Positions 51,715 to 61,863 are shown, counted from the first letter of the stretch. The stretch is 64,000 bases of DNA from Mesorhizobium sp. M4B.F.Ca.ET.203.01.1.1 (GCF_004791025.1 NZ_SRUO01000021.1:1-64000); one strand, 5' to 3'. Notes: generated by a model from the letters alone, not told the origin. Numbers and translations are program-made.

Positions 51715-52860
51715 TCAGCCGGCGGCCTTGAATTCATTCCAAGCTGCGACCCAGTCGGCGTAAGTGGCGAACTGGGTCGACTCAAGCGGTGGAATGCCAA
51801 GCAGCGGTGACGACTTGAAGATGCCTTCGACGTCTGAATAGTCGAACAGCGCCTTGGTCTCCGGTGGCAAAAGGTCAACCGCCTTCGGCGATACCACGCC
51901 GGCGGCGTTGCGGGTGACGACTTTGGCCTGGATTTCCGGCGAAATCGCCATGTCGATGAAGGCGTAAGCGGCATCCTCGTTGTCGACCGACGGCGGCATG
52001 AACCAGGCATCACACCAGGTACCGGCGCCTTCCTTCGGGATCGTGTATTCGGTTTTGACACCCTGCTTGGCGGTTTCGACCGGGATGCCGGTCCAACCAC
52101 AGAAGAGCGCGGCCACTTCGCCCGAAACGAACAGCGAAACGAGGTCTCCGTAGGTCAGGCTGATGATTCGCGACTGGTCGCGGTACTTCTTGAGGTTTTC
52201 AAAGATGGCCTTCATCTCGTCGGGCGTGACATTCGGGAACTTGTCACCGAGGCCGGCCATACGGGCAGCGATAGGCCAAGTGGCGAGCGTATCATCGACG
52301 AAGGCGATCTTGCCCTTCAACTCGGGCTTGAGCAGGTCCTCGTAGGAGGTAGGCTTTTCCATCAGCGCCGGATTATAGACCAAAGCGTTGAGTCCCCATG
52401 CATAGGGCACGCCGTAGAGCTGGCCGTTTCGGAACCAGGTCGGCTTGTCGTAGAAGACGTCGAAGAGATTGTCCTTGTTGTAGTTCGACAGCTTGACCTT
52501 ATCGAGCGGCTTGGCGATCTTCAAAACGTCGAGGTAGAGGTCGGCGTAGCCTTGGTTATACTCGGCGGCGTCGAAGGGCGGCGGGTTCGGCACGCTGAAC
52601 TTTGTCGTCACGTCGTCCTGATTGCCCATGGCGCTGACCTGGACGTTGATGCCGTTCTTGGCACGCCAGTCGGCGAGTTCATCTGTCAGCTCCCAGCCTT
52701 CCCAAGCCATAATCTGCAGGTCGCCGCTTGCGGCGCGCGCCGGGAAGGGCAGAAGCGGACCAAGCATTGCGCCGCCGGCCAGAGCCGTGGCGCCCTGAAG
52801 GAAGGAGCGGCGGCCTACCCTCGCCTGCAGGATCTCGCCTGTTGACCAAATTCGTCTCAT
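51715..52860 (-). CDS. ABC transporter substrate-binding protein (PotD-like) with Tat-like leader
   Basis: 381-aa periplasmic binding protein. Leader GRRSFLQGATALAGGAMLGP resembles a twin-arginine signal with cleavage near ARA-AS (about residue 44). The body AASGDLQIMAWEGWELTDEL, GVPYAWGLNALVYNPALM and TEYTIPKEGAGTWCDAWFMP follows the PotD pattern. ATG at 52860 has AAAGGGGAACGAAG upstream. Last transport gene of the operon PotB-PotC-PotA-PotD, here in that order. Confidence 0.92.
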   Translation of the reverse strand: MRRIWSTGEILQARVGRRSFLQGATALAGGAMLGPLLPFPARAASGDLQIMAWEGWELTDELADWRAKNGINVQVSAMGNQDDVTTKFSVPNPPPFDAAEYNQGYADLYLDVLKIAKPLDKVKLSNYNKDNLFDVFYDKPTWFRNGQLYGVPYAWGLNALVYNPALMEKPTSYEDLLKPELKGKIAFVDDTLATWPIAARMAGLGDKFPNVTPDEMKAIFENLKKYRDQSRIISLTYGDLVSLFVSGEVAALFCGWTGIPVETAKQGVKTEYTIPKEGAGTWCDAWFMPPSVDNEDAAYAFIDMAISPEIQAKVVTRNAAGVVSPKAVDLLPPETKALFDYSDVEGIFKSSPLLGIPPLESTQFATYADWVAAWNEFKAAG

Positions 52861-53016
52861 CTTCGTTCCCCTTTTCGTGTTTCTTGGCTTGGAAAGTTTC
52901 CCGCTTCGCAGACGCTTCCACAATTTCGCATGATCGAAATTGCCGCCGCTTGACGACGCAAGCCGTGCGCCATCCTGCGAATGGTGGGCGGCCCTGCCTT
53001 CCTGGCGGCGGCTGGG

Positions 53017-54102
53017 TCAATGGTTTGGCAACATCACCACATTGTGGGCGTCCCAGAAAACCTTGGTCCGCGCATGCAACGCTGGCAGGAGGTTGCGGCC
53101 GTCGCGTTGCACCTGGATGCGGACGAAGGACTGGTCGTCCAGCCGCACGGTATAGAAGGAGCGGCTGCCGATGAAGGCAATGTCGTCGACTGTCCCCTCG
53201 ACCGACTGCCGCGCTGCGTCGCCCTCCTGGAAACTCAGCGATTCCGGACGAAGGGAAACTGCAACTTTGTCGTCCCTTGACGCATTCGGCGCGTGGCTTG
53301 CGAGGAAGCGGATTCCGGAGGGCGTTACCGCCGTTGTACCGACGCCGTTGACGTGTGTAACCTTGGCCTCGAACAGGTTGGTCTCGCCGAGGAATTTCGC
53401 AGCAAACAGCGACTTAGGCTTCGCATACATGTCCTCGGGGCGGTCGACCTGAACGAACCGTCCTTTCTCCATGAGCACAACGCGGTCCGACAGGATCATG
53501 GCTTCGTCCTGGTCGTGTGTTACGTAGACAAAGGTGGCACCGGTTTCCGCGTGGATGCGCTTCATCTCAGAAAGCATGTGCTGGCGGATTTTGAGGTCGA
53601 GAGCTGCTAGCGGCTCGTCGAGGAGCAGGACTTTCGGTCCATTCACAAGCGCCCGCGCCAACGCGACACGCTGGCTCTGCCCACCGCTGATCTGATCGAT
53701 ATAGCGGTTGGCGAAGCTGTCCAGCTGCACGATGTGTAGCATCCGCTGAACGCGTTCCTTGATCTCGTTCTTGGGAAGGCCCTTGACCTTTAGGCCGAAA
53801 GCGACGTTCTCGAAGACGTCCAGATGCGGGAAGAGCGCGTAGCGCTGGAATACCATGTTGACGGGCCGTCGCTCCGGCGGCACGCCGGCGACATCCACGC
53901 CGCCGATGCGTAGCGAGCCTTCGGTCAGGCTGTCGAAGCCCGCGATGAGGCGCATCAGCGTGGTCTTGCCGCAGCCGCTCGGCCCGAGCAGGGTGAGAAT
54001 CTCGCCCTCCTCGATCGCGAGATCGATGTCGGACAGCGCGATGAAGCTGCCAAAGACTTTCTTGCCGCGTTTGATCTCTATGATGGGATTGGGAGGGGTC
54101 AT
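53017..54102 (-). CDS. ABC transporter ATP-binding protein, PotA type
   Basis: 361-aa ATPase. Walker A GPSGCGKTT at 40-48, signature ISGGQSQRVALARAL, Walker B LLLDEPLAALD, H-loop YVTHDQDEAMILSDR and a TOBE domain (FLGETNLFEAKV, VAVSLRPESLSF). Lies 10 bp downstream of the PotC-type gene and 156 bp before the binding-protein gene. Confidence 0.94.
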   Translation of the reverse strand: MTPPNPIIEIKRGKKVFGSFIALSDIDLAIEEGEILTLLGPSGCGKTTLMRLIAGFDSLTEGSLRIGGVDVAGVPPERRPVNMVFQRYALFPHLDVFENVAFGLKVKGLPKNEIKERVQRMLHIVQLDSFANRYIDQISGGQSQRVALARALVNGPKVLLLDEPLAALDLKIRQHMLSEMKRIHAETGATFVYVTHDQDEAMILSDRVVLMEKGRFVQVDRPEDMYAKPKSLFAAKFLGETNLFEAKVTHVNGVGTTAVTPSGIRFLASHAPNASRDDKVAVSLRPESLSFQEGDAARQSVEGTVDDIAFIGSRSFYTVRLDDQSFVRIQVQRDGRNLLPALHARTKVFWDAHNVVMLPNH

Positions 54103-54112
54103 GCTGGGCTCC

Positions 54113-54901
54113 TCACGACGTTTCGCGGCCTGAGATGGATGAACTGCGACGCCACCTGCCGATCGCCCACGCGCCTACCAGAATGACGACTGAGAAGGCG
54201 AGAGCCAGTGTGGAGATGGCGTTGATGAGGGGTGTCACGGTGCGCCGCATCATCGACCAGATGTACATGGGCAGCGTCGTCTCGGTGCCTGCCACGAAAG
54301 ACGTCACGACGAACTCGTCGAAAGAGACGGCGAAGGCGAGGATTGCCGAGGAAATGAGCGTCGGCGCGATCAGCGGCAGCGTGACGCGCGAGAAGGTCTG
54401 CAACTGGCTGGCGCCCAGGTCGCGAGCCGCTTCCTCCAGCGACATGTCGAACAGGGTAAGTCGCGCCTTCATGGCCACAATCATGATCGGGATGGCGATG
54501 ACGACATGCGAGATGACGATGGTCACAGTTGAAAGCTGCACCCCAGCCTGGGCGAAGAGGACCAGCAGCGACACGCCGACGAACAGGCCGGGCAGCGCGA
54601 TCGGCGTGACCGTCACTGCCTCGATCAGGTTGCGGCCGAAGCGACCGGAACGCAGCCAAGCCAAAGAAGCCGTCGCGCCGAGCAGCAGGGTGATGACAGC
54701 GGTCAGCAGCGCGATGCCAAGGCTTTTCAGCACCGCGGCGCTCAGTTGCGGATTGCCCAGCAATTCCTCGTACCAGCGCAGGCTGAAGCCGGCGAACGGA
54801 AAGGAAAGCGACGGCGAATCGTGGAAGCTGAACAGCACGATGATGACGAGCGGCGCCAGCAAGAAGGCTAGGATGGTCCACACGACGAGCTTGATCAGCA
54901 T
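54113..54901 (-). CDS. ABC transporter permease, PotC type
   Basis: 262-aa inner-membrane permease. First span VVWTILAFLLAPLVIIVLFS, EAA loop EAARDLGASQLQTFSRVTLP, and FDEFVVTSFVAGTETTLPMY, a PotC hallmark. Directly abuts the PotB-type gene. Confidence 0.93.
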   Translation of the reverse strand: MLIKLVVWTILAFLLAPLVIIVLFSFHDSPSLSFPFAGFSLRWYEELLGNPQLSAAVLKSLGIALLTAVITLLLGATASLAWLRSGRFGRNLIEAVTVTPIALPGLFVGVSLLVLFAQAGVQLSTVTIVISHVVIAIPIMIVAMKARLTLFDMSLEEAARDLGASQLQTFSRVTLPLIAPTLISSAILAFAVSFDEFVVTSFVAGTETTLPMYIWSMMRRTVTPLINAISTLALAFSVVILVGAWAIGRWRRSSSISGRETS

Positions 54902-55783
54902 TTAAGCCTCCGCGGAGGCGGTTGGTCGCCGGCGTTTGACGATCAGTCCGCTGACGCGGCCGAGCCCCAGCAGGATCGTGTAAAGAAGCACCGAGACAGC
55001 GAACATGATGAACGCCTGCGCCGCTCCCAGCGGCCAATTACCGGTCTTGCGGAACTGGTCCGCGATGAGCAGTCCGGTGGTTTGGCCAGATGCGCCGCCG
55101 AGCATCTGCGGCGTCACGTAGTCGCCCGAGACGAGAATGAAGGTGAGCATGAAGGCGCCAATGAGACCGTTCGCCGCGTTCGGCGCGATGACCCTATGAA
55201 ATGCGCCGAACGACGTGGTGCCGAGATCGCGCGCGGCATCGATCAGGTCGCGTTTGATCTCGCTGAGCGAGGCCACCACCAGCAGAATGCAGAATGGAAG
55301 ATAAACGTGAACCAGCGTGATCGTAACTGCAAAGGAGTTGAACAGTAACGCCTCGAGTGGATGGTCGATAAGGCCGAGCTGTAGCAAGACCGTGTTGAGC
55401 ACGCCGTTGGTGCCGAGCAACGTGCGCCAGGCATAGATGCGCACGAGGTAGCTCGAGAACCACGTGATCAGGATTAGGTAGAGGATGACTTGCGAGCGGC
55501 TGATGTAAACAAGGTAGTAGCCGACCGGAATCGCGAGGATCAGGCTGACCGTAGCAGTCAACAGGCCGATGCGGATGGCGTTGAAGGTGACTTTCCAGAA
55601 CACCGGCGACATCAGCGAGTCTGCATAGTTGCCCCACTGGAAATCCGGAACGATGCGGTAGGAGGCGGATGACCAGAAGCTGTAGACGAGAAGGATAAGG
55701 CTGGGAACGACGAAGAAAGCCAACATGTAGGCGACCGTGGGGCCCGCCAGGATTGCACTAGTCCTTGTTCGTGCCAGGCTCAT
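54902..55783 (-). CDS. ABC transporter permease, PotB type
   Basis: 293-aa inner-membrane permease. First span ILAGPTVAYMLAFFVVPSLI; EAA loop DAARDLGTTSFGAFHRVIAP; SGDYVTPQMLGGASG is the PotB hallmark. ATG at 55783 (MSLARTRT) has GGATAGGC upstream; an in-frame extension of 21 codons is less likely. First gene of the operon, bordering the IS-remnant region. Confidence 0.92.
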   Translation of the reverse strand: MSLARTRTSAILAGPTVAYMLAFFVVPSLILLVYSFWSSASYRIVPDFQWGNYADSLMSPVFWKVTFNAIRIGLLTATVSLILAIPVGYYLVYISRSQVILYLILITWFSSYLVRIYAWRTLLGTNGVLNTVLLQLGLIDHPLEALLFNSFAVTITLVHVYLPFCILLVVASLSEIKRDLIDAARDLGTTSFGAFHRVIAPNAANGLIGAFMLTFILVSGDYVTPQMLGGASGQTTGLLIADQFRKTGNWPLGAAQAFIMFAVSVLLYTILLGLGRVSGLIVKRRRPTASAEA

Positions 55784-55977
55784 CTTTTGCCTATCCCGGC
55801 GGGTGACGGTCCGTCGTCCGCTCGCACTTTTGAGTACGTGGCTCAATTTTCAGCCGCGGAGTCGGCTGGGCCACGATCATCAAAGTCTCAGTTGTAATGC
55901 ATGTCCCCGGCGGCTGGTCGAACCCTGTTGACCGCGCACTTTGTTCTTCCAGTAGGTTCTTCCAGATTGACGCGTCA

Positions 55978-56006
55978 CACAATTTCGCAGACACAGGTTT
56001 GTTGAA
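55978..56006 (-). repeat. Possible partial copy of repeat B
   Basis: AATTTCGCAGACACAGGTTTG resembles the reverse complement of repeat B (GATTTCGCAGACAGAGCTTTG). Short, so tentative. Confidence 0.35.
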
Positions 56007-56099
56007 GCGAGGTGAAGCATGTCTTGCGTAGCTGCGCGTCCTTTGCTCTGATTGGCGCTAGGAAAATCGACATTAGCGTCAAGACATGCGCGCAGGGGC

Positions 56100-56354
56100 G
56101 GCACTGTGACGGCACGCGAGGCGTCTCCTCGACGAGCGCTTCTCCAGGTTCGCTTCCACAAGGCCCCGCCGGGTCCGATAAATCGTCGACCCCCAGACCT
56201 TCAAGATTGCGACTATAACCTTGTCGCTCAGGCCGCCGTTCGCGGCCGGGAGTATCTTTGCCCATTTCAGTTTGCGCGTCGCTTGGCGTCGCTTGGCGTC
56301 ACTTGCTCCACAGCGCTTCAAGTTGATCCCGTTTCGATTGGCTGAGGGCACCAT
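56100..56354 (-). mobile_element. IS630-family transposase remnant (N-terminal HTH)
   Basis: A minus-strand frame encodes KWAKILPAANGGLSDKVIVA, GSTIYRTRRGLVEANLEKRS, matching the N-terminal helix-turn-helix of rhizobial IS630-type transposases (RAxILLxADxGxSDExIA ... STVYRxRRRFVExxLEAAL). The DDE catalytic part is missing and no terminal repeats were found, so this is a dead fragment. Confidence 0.65.
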
Positions 56355-56730
56355 ACTTTATACTTACGTCCACCCTTCAGCCTTCAGGTGCAGTTACAGC
56401 CGGAAATGCGGCCGTCAGTTGGCGAACGACAAACCGCACAGCCGCCGCGCGTCAGGTAGCTTCAAGGCCAGTATTTGGCCTTCATCTACCCCGACAGCCG
56501 GTTCCCCAAGCAACCCCGGCCGAAGCGGAGATGCGGCGCTTCGTCGACGTCACTGCTTCATTCGTCCACCAGATGGTGGATGACTTTAGAAAAGCCCGAC
56601 CTCGTCTCACGCACACACGGAGCCACTTGAAGCGTACAACTTCTTATTCCTTCGGAAGCGCTTCCGATCTTGCGCTACAACAACGCATCACAATCTCTAC
56701 GGAACGGAATATATCTTACGACCATAAATC

Positions 56731-58140
56731 CTAAGGAGCATCTGAAAGACCGATGAACTCGGCGCTGTTGCCGAAGATTTGCTCAATCTGTTCAGGGAGC
56801 AGAACACCTTCGTCTTCAACGACCTGGCGCAAATTTCTCTTCCCTGCCAAAGCGCGCTTCGACAGCTCCGCCGCTTTGCTATAGCCAATGAGCTTTGCCA
56901 ACGGCGTGGCCAAAGCAAGAGATTGGTCAAGCAGGGCTTTGCAGCGATCCTCGTCGACTTCGATCCCGTCCACGCAGCGCTCTTTGAAAATCCGCATTCC
57001 TCTCGTCAACAACCGCATTGATTGCAGGATGTTCAAGACGATCACCGGTTCCATTGCATTCAGTTGGAGCTGCCCGGCGCTCGCGGCGAGCGTCACGGCA
57101 AGATCATTCCCAATGACCTGGAAACTGAGCTGGTTCATCATCTCCGGAATGACGGGGTTGATCTTGCCCGGCATGATGGAAGAGCCGGCCTGTACCGGCG
57201 GCAAGCGAATCTCGCCGAGGCCGCCGAGCGGTCCGCTGCTAAGGAGGCGCAGATCGTTGCAGATCTTGGTCAGCTTGACAGCGATGCGCTTCAGCATACC
57301 TGAAAAGGAGACAAAACCTCCGGTGTCGGACGTTGCCTCGATAAGGTTGCGCGCGGCGATAAGCTGAATCCCGGATATTTGCGACAGATGACGGCAAACG
57401 ATACTGGGGAACTCGCGAGGCACGTTGATCGACGTGCCGATTGCCGAACCGCCGAGGTTGATTTCCAGCAACAATCTCGATGCCGATTGAAGCTGGATGA
57501 TGTCCTCATCTATGAGTTCGGCAAAGGCCCCGAACTCTTGCCCGACTGTCATCGGAACGGCATCTTGAAGCTGAGTTCTGCCGACCTTCAGGGCATTTGC
57601 ATGCTGCAGCGCTTTCGCGCGGAACGCCTCACGCAAGCCGACCTTTGCGGATACCAGTCCCTCGCAGGCTCGCAACACCGTCAGCCGGATTGCGGTCGGA
57701 TACACATCGTTGGTCGACTGGGAAAGGTTTACGTCGTCATTGGGGTGCAGTCTCGTATAGTCGCCAACGGCTGCGCCGAGCTTGATCAAGGCCAGGTTCG
57801 TTACAACCTCGTTGACGTTCATGTTCGTGGACGTGCCGGCCCCGCCCTGCATCATGTCCACGGGGAAATTCTCTTCGATCCCCCGAAGTCCGATGAGTTC
57901 GTCACAGGCATCCGATATGGCATGTGTCTTTTCGGGCGAGAGCAGTCCGAGTTCCATGTTCGCCAGGCCAGCGGCCTTTTTCACCATGGCCATCGACTGG
58001 ATGAGCTCGGGGAAATCCCTCAGGCGCAGCCCCGAAATGTCAAAGTTCTGTTCCGCTCGACGGGTGTGCACGCCGTAGAGCACATTGCCAGGGATAGCGA
58101 GCGGTCCGATCAGGTCGGATTCGATGCGTTCGACAAACAT
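56731..58140 (-). CDS. Aspartase/fumarase-family lyase (AspA-like)
   Basis: 469-aa homotetrameric lyase of the aspartase/fumarase class II group; aspartase would deaminate aspartate to fumarate and ammonia. The superfamily signature is intact (GSSIMPGKINP at 319-329), with GGAGTSTNMNVNEVV near 99-113 and LSQSTNDVYPTAIRL near 139-153. ATG at 58140 has AGAGGAAGCAACC upstream; an in-frame extension to 58230 is rejected. It follows the GMC gene by 190 bp on the same strand, in a sugar-importer block, so a related substrate rather than aspartate is possible. Confidence 0.88.
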   Translation of the reverse strand: MFVERIESDLIGPLAIPGNVLYGVHTRRAEQNFDISGLRLRDFPELIQSMAMVKKAAGLANMELGLLSPEKTHAISDACDELIGLRGIEENFPVDMMQGGAGTSTNMNVNEVVTNLALIKLGAAVGDYTRLHPNDDVNLSQSTNDVYPTAIRLTVLRACEGLVSAKVGLREAFRAKALQHANALKVGRTQLQDAVPMTVGQEFGAFAELIDEDIIQLQSASRLLLEINLGGSAIGTSINVPREFPSIVCRHLSQISGIQLIAARNLIEATSDTGGFVSFSGMLKRIAVKLTKICNDLRLLSSGPLGGLGEIRLPPVQAGSSIMPGKINPVIPEMMNQLSFQVIGNDLAVTLAASAGQLQLNAMEPVIVLNILQSMRLLTRGMRIFKERCVDGIEVDEDRCKALLDQSLALATPLAKLIGYSKAAELSKRALAGKRNLRQVVEDEGVLLPEQIEQIFGNSAEFIGLSDAP

Positions 58141-58331
58141 GGTTGCTTCCTCTCTCAGGACAGGATCTGGCACCACACACCGCCCCATCGCTTGCCTGTG
58201 GACCCGATCGGCCTGACGGGGCTGCCGCAAGCCTTGGACCCGGGCCTCTGCGGGGTACGACGCTCAGGTTCTCGGCGTCCCACCAGGGCTCGCCTTCAGC
58301 GGCGTCCTCTCTGCCGCGGGAGGTGACACCG

Positions 58332-59828
58332 TCACCTCTGCTTGATGGCGGCGCCAGCCTTGATGGCGAGGGCCGCAACGGTCAGTGCGGGGTTAACGGC
58401 CGCTGATGTAGGAAGTACCGAAGCGTCGGTCACGTAGAGGTTTGAGATTTCGTGCGAACGGCAATCGGTCGACACGACCGACGTCTGCGGATCGTTCCCT
58501 AGTCTGGCAGTGCCGCACTGATGCGAAGTCGTCTTCCTGCCGAAAGTTCGGGTGAGAACGATGGGAAAGCCCGCCTTGCGCATGACGTGACGCGTCTTGC
58601 GGATGAGGGTCTCGTGCGCCCGCATGTTGCTGCGCACCCAATGCATGACGATGCGGCCGTTGCTGACCGTGACGCGGCTGTCGGGATTGGGCAGATCCTC
58701 GCTGGTTAGGAACCAGCCATAGCAATTGCGGGCTATCAGACCGGCCAGCCAGCGCGGCAGTAGTGGTGCGTTGGCCTTCAGGATATTTCCCGTAATGTGT
58801 CCGAGTAACTGGACGTTTCCGAGCGGAAATCCGGTCTCCGGATCGGCATTGTAGAAGTCGTTGAACGCAAGCGTCTTCTGGTAAACCGATGTGTTGGCGG
58901 ATAGCGGATCGATCGTCAGCATGGCGGTGGTGTTGTGGTTCATGAAATTTCGGCCGAGTTGGTCGGAGCCATTGGCCAGCCCGCGCGGGTGCGCGCCATT
59001 GGCAGACCGCAACAGCAGCGCAGCGGTCTGGACGGCGCCGGCCGCAACAGCGAAGACGCCAGCGCTGATGCGTTGCTCAACGCCATCCTTCAGGAACACC
59101 GCGGCAATCACCTGCTGACCGGCCGGATCGGTCTCCAGGCGCAAGACATTCGCCCCAGTCAAGAGGCTGACATTGCCGTGCTCGAGCGCCGCCGCCAGCG
59201 GGCCGGCCTCAGCATCGACCTTGCCGGATCCAGTATTGGGAAAAGCATCCCATCCGGTCTTGGCGCGGCGAAGCCATTCATCGATGTCGATGGCCAGGGG
59301 AAGACTGGAGGGGTGTACGCCTGCCTTGTTCAGGCGAGCCCGCACAGCGGCGATGGCGGGCTCGTCCTGCACCGGGGGAAAGCGGTAGGGGCTCACACGC
59401 GGCGGCTCCGTCGGGTCCTGTGAGGCATCGCCGCGCACCTTGAAGATCGCCTCGGCCCGCTCGTACCACGGCTCGAGTTCGTCATAGGTGATCGGCCACC
59501 CTGGTGAAGCGCCATCCATGTGGGGGCGAGGCGAGAAATCTTCCTCTCTGTAGCGGTACAAGACCGCGCCAAAGAACTTGGAATTGCCGCCGACATAGTA
59601 ATAATTGCCCGGCAGGAAAGCCTCGCCATCGGTGCCAATCCACTCTTCGCTCGATCGATAAAATCCCTTGAGGAATATGGCCGTATCATCGCGCGCTTCG
59701 GGGGTATCCCGCAGGTGCTCGCCACGTTCCAGGATCACGATACGCCTGCCGCTATCGGCAAGGCTATAGGCCAGGGACGCGCCTCCAATCCCCGATCCGA
59801 TGATGACGATATCTGCTGTCTGGTCCAA
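58332..59828 (-). CDS. GMC-family oxidoreductase (gluconate/glucose dehydrogenase-like)
   Basis: 498-aa flavoprotein. FAD motif DIVIIGSGIGGASLAYSLAD, YYYVGGNSKFFGAVLYRYRE, and the C-terminal active-site region TSHQCGTARLG plus AAVNPALTVAALAIKAG match the GMC branch containing gluconate 2-dehydrogenase and glucoside 3-dehydrogenase subunits. No signal peptide is visible. Its start is 9 bp after the importer ATPase stop, so it belongs to that operon and probably oxidises the imported sugar or polyol. Confidence 0.9.
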   Translation of the reverse strand: MDQTADIVIIGSGIGGASLAYSLADSGRRIVILERGEHLRDTPEARDDTAIFLKGFYRSSEEWIGTDGEAFLPGNYYYVGGNSKFFGAVLYRYREEDFSPRPHMDGASPGWPITYDELEPWYERAEAIFKVRGDASQDPTEPPRVSPYRFPPVQDEPAIAAVRARLNKAGVHPSSLPLAIDIDEWLRRAKTGWDAFPNTGSGKVDAEAGPLAAALEHGNVSLLTGANVLRLETDPAGQQVIAAVFLKDGVEQRISAGVFAVAAGAVQTAALLLRSANGAHPRGLANGSDQLGRNFMNHNTTAMLTIDPLSANTSVYQKTLAFNDFYNADPETGFPLGNVQLLGHITGNILKANAPLLPRWLAGLIARNCYGWFLTSEDLPNPDSRVTVSNGRIVMHWVRSNMRAHETLIRKTRHVMRKAGFPIVLTRTFGRKTTSHQCGTARLGNDPQTSVVSTDCRSHEISNLYVTDASVLPTSAAVNPALTVAALAIKAGAAIKQR

Positions 59829-59837
59829 GTCGGCGCC

Positions 59838-60938
59838 TCAATCTATGCGTTGTTCGGTCTCAGCATCGAACAGCACGATCTTGGCAGTATCGACAGCGAG
59901 GGTCGCGGGCGTGCGGGCTGCTACGGCTCGTGGTGGCACGCGCGCCGTGACCTCGACGCCACCTGCCTGGAACAGGGCAAGCGTGTCGGGTCCGGTCGGT
60001 TCGACAACGTCGATATTTACCGACAGCTTTTGCGCAGACTGTGCGCCGGCAAGGCTGAAAAGTTCAGGACGGATCCCGACAAGGACCCTGCGCCCGGCGT
60101 ATTTGGCAGCCGCCTGCGACGAGACCGGAATTCCGGCGAGTTCAGTGGGCGCCGCGCCAGGGATGTCGATGACAGCAACCGCGCGGCCTTCTTTCACCTC
60201 GAGCTTCGCCGGAATGATGTTCATCGATGGCGAGCCAACGAACTTGGCCACATATACGTTCGCCGGCCGGTCGTAGACCGACTGCGGATCGTCGAGGTGC
60301 TGGACCACGCCGTCCTTCATCACGGCGACGCGCGTGGCGAGCGTCATGGCCTCGATCTGGTCGTGGGTGACATAGACGATGGTGGTTCCCAATCGTGCGT
60401 GGAGGCGCTTGATCTCCGTGCGCATATCGACGCGCAACTTGGCGTCCAGGTTGGAGAGAGGTTCGTCGAACAAGAACAGCTTGGGTTGACGCACGATCGC
60501 GCGCCCCATCGCCACACGCTGTCGCTGACCGCCCGAAAGTTGGGACGGCTTCCTATTCAAAAGATGCGTCATCTGGAGCAGGTCTGCCGCGGTCTTCACG
60601 GCCTTGTCCCGCTCGGCCTGTGGCACACCGCGTATCTTCATGCCGAACTCGATGTTCTGGCGCACGGTCATCGTGGGGTACAGCGCGTAGGACTGGAACA
60701 CCATCGCAATATCCCGATCTTTCGGCGAGAGGTCGTTGACCACCTTGCCGGCGATGCGGATTTCTCCGCCCGATATCTCTTCCAGCCCCGCGATCATGTT
60801 GAGCAGCGTGGACTTGCCGCAGCCCGAAGGGCCGAGCAGTACGAGGAAGTCACCGGTTCCGATGGAGATGCTGACCTCCTTCAGAACTTCGAGTTCACCA
60901 TAGAGTTTGCGAGCACGATCGATTTCGAGAGTTGACAT
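59838..60938 (-). CDS. Sugar ABC transporter ATP-binding protein (UgpC type)
   Basis: 366-aa ATPase. Walker A GPSGCGKST at 36-44, signature LSGGQRQRVAMGRAI, Walker B LFDEPLSNLDAKL, H-loop YVTHDQIEAMTLATR and TOBE domain with FVGSPSMNIIPAKL. Packed between the MalG-type permease (4-bp gap) and the GMC gene. Confidence 0.95.
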   Translation of the reverse strand: MSTLEIDRARKLYGELEVLKEVSISIGTGDFLVLLGPSGCGKSTLLNMIAGLEEISGGEIRIAGKVVNDLSPKDRDIAMVFQSYALYPTMTVRQNIEFGMKIRGVPQAERDKAVKTAADLLQMTHLLNRKPSQLSGGQRQRVAMGRAIVRQPKLFLFDEPLSNLDAKLRVDMRTEIKRLHARLGTTIVYVTHDQIEAMTLATRVAVMKDGVVQHLDDPQSVYDRPANVYVAKFVGSPSMNIIPAKLEVKEGRAVAVIDIPGAAPTELAGIPVSSQAAAKYAGRRVLVGIRPELFSLAGAQSAQKLSVNIDVVEPTGPDTLALFQAGGVEVTARVPPRAVAARTPATLAVDTAKIVLFDAETEQRID

Positions 60939-60942
60939 GGCA

Positions 60943-61863
60943 TCAGCCTTTCACGGCGCCGGCAGTAAGGCCGCGCACGAAATATCTTCCAGCGACGACG
61001 TAGACAAAAAGGGTCGGAAGCGCGGCGATCATGGCGGCAGCCATGTCGACGTTGTATTCCTTGCGGCCCATCGAGACGTTGACGATGTTGTTGAGCGCTA
61101 CGGTGATGGGGGCATTTTCGCCAGCGGTGAATGACGCCCCGAACAGGTAGTCGTTCCAGATCTGGGTGAACTGCCAGATGCAGGACACGACGATGATCGG
61201 CAGGGCCGCCGGCAGCATGATCGATACGAAGATCCTGATGAAACCGGCACCGTCGATCTTCGCCGCTCTTACAAGTTCATCGGGAATGCTGACGAAATAG
61301 TTGCGGAAGAACAGCGTGGTGAACGCGATGCCGTAGACCGTGTGGACCAGCACGAGCCCCGGAAGAGACCCGGCGAGACCAAGAATGCCCAACGTTTGCG
61401 CCATGGGAAGAATCACTGCCTGGAAAGGCAGGAAGCAGCCGAACAACAGCAGCCCGAAGATCACGTTGGAGCCGGGAAACCGCCATTTAGTGATGACATA
61501 GCCGTTGATCGCACCGATGCCGGTCGACATGATTACGGCTGGGATCGTCAACAGCAGCGAATTGATGAAGTAGGGTTTCAGCCCTTTGCAGGCGGTTCCG
61601 TTGCAAGCCTCTGACCAAGCGGTGCGCCAGGCATCGAAGCTGATTTGCTGTGGCAGACCGATAAAGGAGCCGGCATAGATCTCATCGAGATGTTTCACCG
61701 AAGTGGTGATCATCACCCAGAGCGGCATCAGGTAAAACGCAGCCATGAAAAACAGGCTGCCGTAGATCACGGCACGGCCGATACGATGCTGTCGACGGAA
61801 GGACCTGGCATTGGTGGCCAAGGGCGTGGAACTGGTGGCCAAGGACGCGGCATTAGTGGCCAT
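60943..61863 (-). CDS. Sugar ABC transporter permease (MalG type)
   Basis: 306-aa inner-membrane permease, glucose/mannose-type. EAA loop RAAKIDGAGFIRIFVSIMLP; ends RYFVRGLTAGAVKG. The N-terminus contains an imperfect threefold repeat (ATNAASLATSSTPLATNARS) from a short DNA repeat at 61810-61860. The start overlaps the upstream permease by 11 bp. Confidence 0.93.
   Translation of the reverse strand: MATNAASLATSSTPLATNARSFRRQHRIGRAVIYGSLFFMAAFYLMPLWVMITTSVKHLDEIYAGSFIGLPQQISFDAWRTAWSEACNGTACKGLKPYFINSLLLTIPAVIMSTGIGAINGYVITKWRFPGSNVIFGLLLFGCFLPFQAVILPMAQTLGILGLAGSLPGLVLVHTVYGIAFTTLFFRNYFVSIPDELVRAAKIDGAGFIRIFVSIMLPAALPIIVVSCIWQFTQIWNDYLFGASFTAGENAPITVALNNIVNVSMGRKEYNVDMAAAMIAALPTLFVYVVAGRYFVRGLTAGAVKG

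Larger units (their letters stand above)
55784..56730. other. 950-bp non-coding region with mobile-element remnant
   Basis: Holds a partial inverted copy of repeat B (about 55978-56006) and an IS630 transposase scrap (56100-56354). The remainder, including 56380-56700, gave no recognised protein or RNA. Confidence 0.5.

Noticed and set aside
55975..56265. 96-codon open frame on the - strand
   Set aside because: Out of frame with the IS630 match and unlike any known protein.
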